A DNA stretch of 27,152 bases from CAZECE01 sp964510525 (GTDB lineage Bacteria > Pseudomonadota > Gammaproteobacteria > Pseudomonadales > JANQJO01): contig CAZECE010000008.1 in the NCBI GenBank assembly GCA_964510525.1, positions 1 to 27,152 of the forward strand. Reading direction: 5' to 3'. The position numbers and the translations under genes were made by a program. The notes under the pieces were generated by a model. That model searched no databases. It was given only the letters and a program-made list of their open reading frames with translations, and was not told the origin of the DNA. Below, piece by piece: positions 22,728 to 27,152 of this stretch (within the stretch, counting starts at the first letter, position 1; each line of letters starts with the position of its first letter).

Positions 22728-22782
22728 TATTGGAGCTAATTTGTTAGGTGGGTAGGATTGTATATCTGAATGATTTCCAATC

Positions 22783-22845
22783 AAGTATGTTTTTATTAAT
22801 TAATATTTCTAAAAGTGTTGACACTCATCTTAGTCTCTCTATAAT
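22783..22845 (+). promoter_or_regulatory. Ribosomal RNA operon promoter with UP-like element
   Basis: Perfect TTGACA (22818-22823) and perfect TATAAT (22840-22845) lie 16 nt apart. An A/T-rich stretch at 22783-22817, including TTTTTATTAATTAATATT, is in the position of an UP element. A GC-rich discriminator (GCGCG) follows the -10, as is usual for promoters under stringent control. Confidence 0.93.
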
Positions 22846-23085
22846 GCGCGTCATTCCGGTGAACACCGGCGCTTAAAAAGCTCTTTAAAAATTTGTGTAA
22901 GACGATTGTATCTGCTTAGGAAAGCGGTGTTTAGAGAATTAAATGCCAGCAATTCAAAGCAATATGATAAGCAATTGTTGTGGGTACTTGTTGAATCATT
23001 TGAGTGTTTTAAAAGAATAGAATGCTCAATTTCGACATTACTTATTAATTTATTTGATGTCAGTAAATGAGCATTCGAATGATTT
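22846..23085 (+). other. 16S rRNA leader with boxA and processing stem
   Basis: The transcribed leader begins with a small hairpin, CCGGTG (22856-22861) and CACCGG (22864-22869). A boxA-like GCTCTTTAAAAA lies at 22880-22891, the antitermination signal of rRNA operons. Near the 16S start, GAATGCTCA (23020-23028) pairs with TGAGCATTC (23068-23076). Confidence 0.7.
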
Positions 23086-24625
<1,540 letters not shown>

Positions 24626-24804
24626 ACGATAACTTTTCTGGTGTTTGCTTTTTAAATATTAGGAAAGTCAGTGACAAAAAAATCTCAAAAGAGACTTCAA
24701 GTATCCACAACCATTGCTTATTATGTTTTTTGATATGGTTTTGCTAACAAAGGCCAATTTGACCAAGTTAAGGTAAATGCAAAAAGTGGTTTGCCTAATT
24801 TATC

Positions 24805-24881
<77 letters not shown>

Positions 24882-24887
24882 ATATAA

Positions 24888-24963
24888 GGGGCTATAGCTC
24901 AGCTGGGAGAGCGCCTGCTTTGCACGCAGGAGGTCAGCGGTTCGATCCCGCTTAGCTCCACCA
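24888..24963 (+). tRNA. tRNA-Ala (UGC)
   Basis: A 76-nt tRNA, 6 nt after tRNA-Ile, with anticodon TGC (24921-24923) and encoded CCA. The T stem is AGCGG/CCGCT, where E. coli has TGCGG/CCGCA: a compensated pair that supports an intact fold. The Ile-Ala spacer pair is a standard proteobacterial layout. Confidence 0.98.
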
Positions 24964-25026
24964 GATTTTTTAAAAGAATTTTTAGTAAAGTATTATATGG
25001 CCGAATGGCCAGCGTCTTACGCAAAT

Positions 25027-25038
25027 TGCTCTTTAACA
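25027..25038 (+). promoter_or_regulatory. Spacer boxA
   Basis: TGCTCTTTAACA matches the consensus boxA antitermination element and lies about 100 nt before the 23S gene, where rRNA operons carry a second copy. Confidence 0.85.
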
Positions 25039-25138
25039 ATTTAGGATACAAATACTGAGTTAAAACAAGCGACACTTGTGTTTGTTTATTTTGGCGAGAT
25101 CATACTTTAATGAAGCATAAGCCTTATTAAGGTTATAT

Positions 25139-27152
<2,014 letters not shown>

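Overview
The window is chromosomal DNA from a gammaproteobacterium of the Pseudomonadales/Oceanospirillales type. The evidence is the gene order rsd(algQ)-FKBP isomerase-algP-hemB-ppk1><ppx-trxA-rho and ilvI-ilvH-ilvC-pssA, both familiar from Pseudomonas, Pseudomonas-like versions of HemB and IlvC, and a gammaproteobacterial 16S gene with tRNA-Ile and tRNA-Ala in the 16S-23S spacer. The species cannot be named from this alone.

Layout. Positions 84-2568 hold a YeeZ-like SDR protein and gshA. Positions 2604-4747 hold a small exported FliL-family protein, the anti-sigma factor Rsd/AlgQ and a periplasmic FKBP isomerase that converges on Rsd across a shared terminator. Positions 5003-9348 hold algP, hemB and ppk1 in series, with a terminator-shaped hairpin inside the first codons of hemB. 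ppx converges on ppk1. trxA follows, then a long C-rich, G-poor leader and rho, whose product has an unusual N-terminal extension of about 133 residues. A DUF4124 protein lies on the minus strand. Next comes the branched-chain amino acid block ilvI-ilvH-ilvC, with pssA behind it; the ilv leader contains a candidate attenuator peptide.

Positions 18750-22800 look accessory. A Phd/PIN toxin-antitoxin pair sits behind a 47-bp perfect palindrome covering its promoter. It is followed by a Ycf46-like AAA ATPase on the minus strand, a DUF4143 ATPase with a PD-(D/E)XK-like C-terminus behind two inverted repeats, and a doubtful small minus-strand ORF. From 22818 to the window end lies a ribosomal RNA operon: consensus promoter, boxA, 16S, tRNA-Ile(GAU), tRNA-Ala(UGC), and about the first 2.0 kb of 23S.

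Most genes are housekeeping: glutathione, heme, polyphosphate, thioredoxin, transcription termination, valine/leucine/isoleucine and phospholipid synthesis. The most unusual signals are regulatory: the hemB hairpin, the ilv leader, the rho leader with its extended protein, and the palindromes of the accessory islet. No clearly new multi-gene system was recognised, and no CRISPR array, transposase or integrase was seen.
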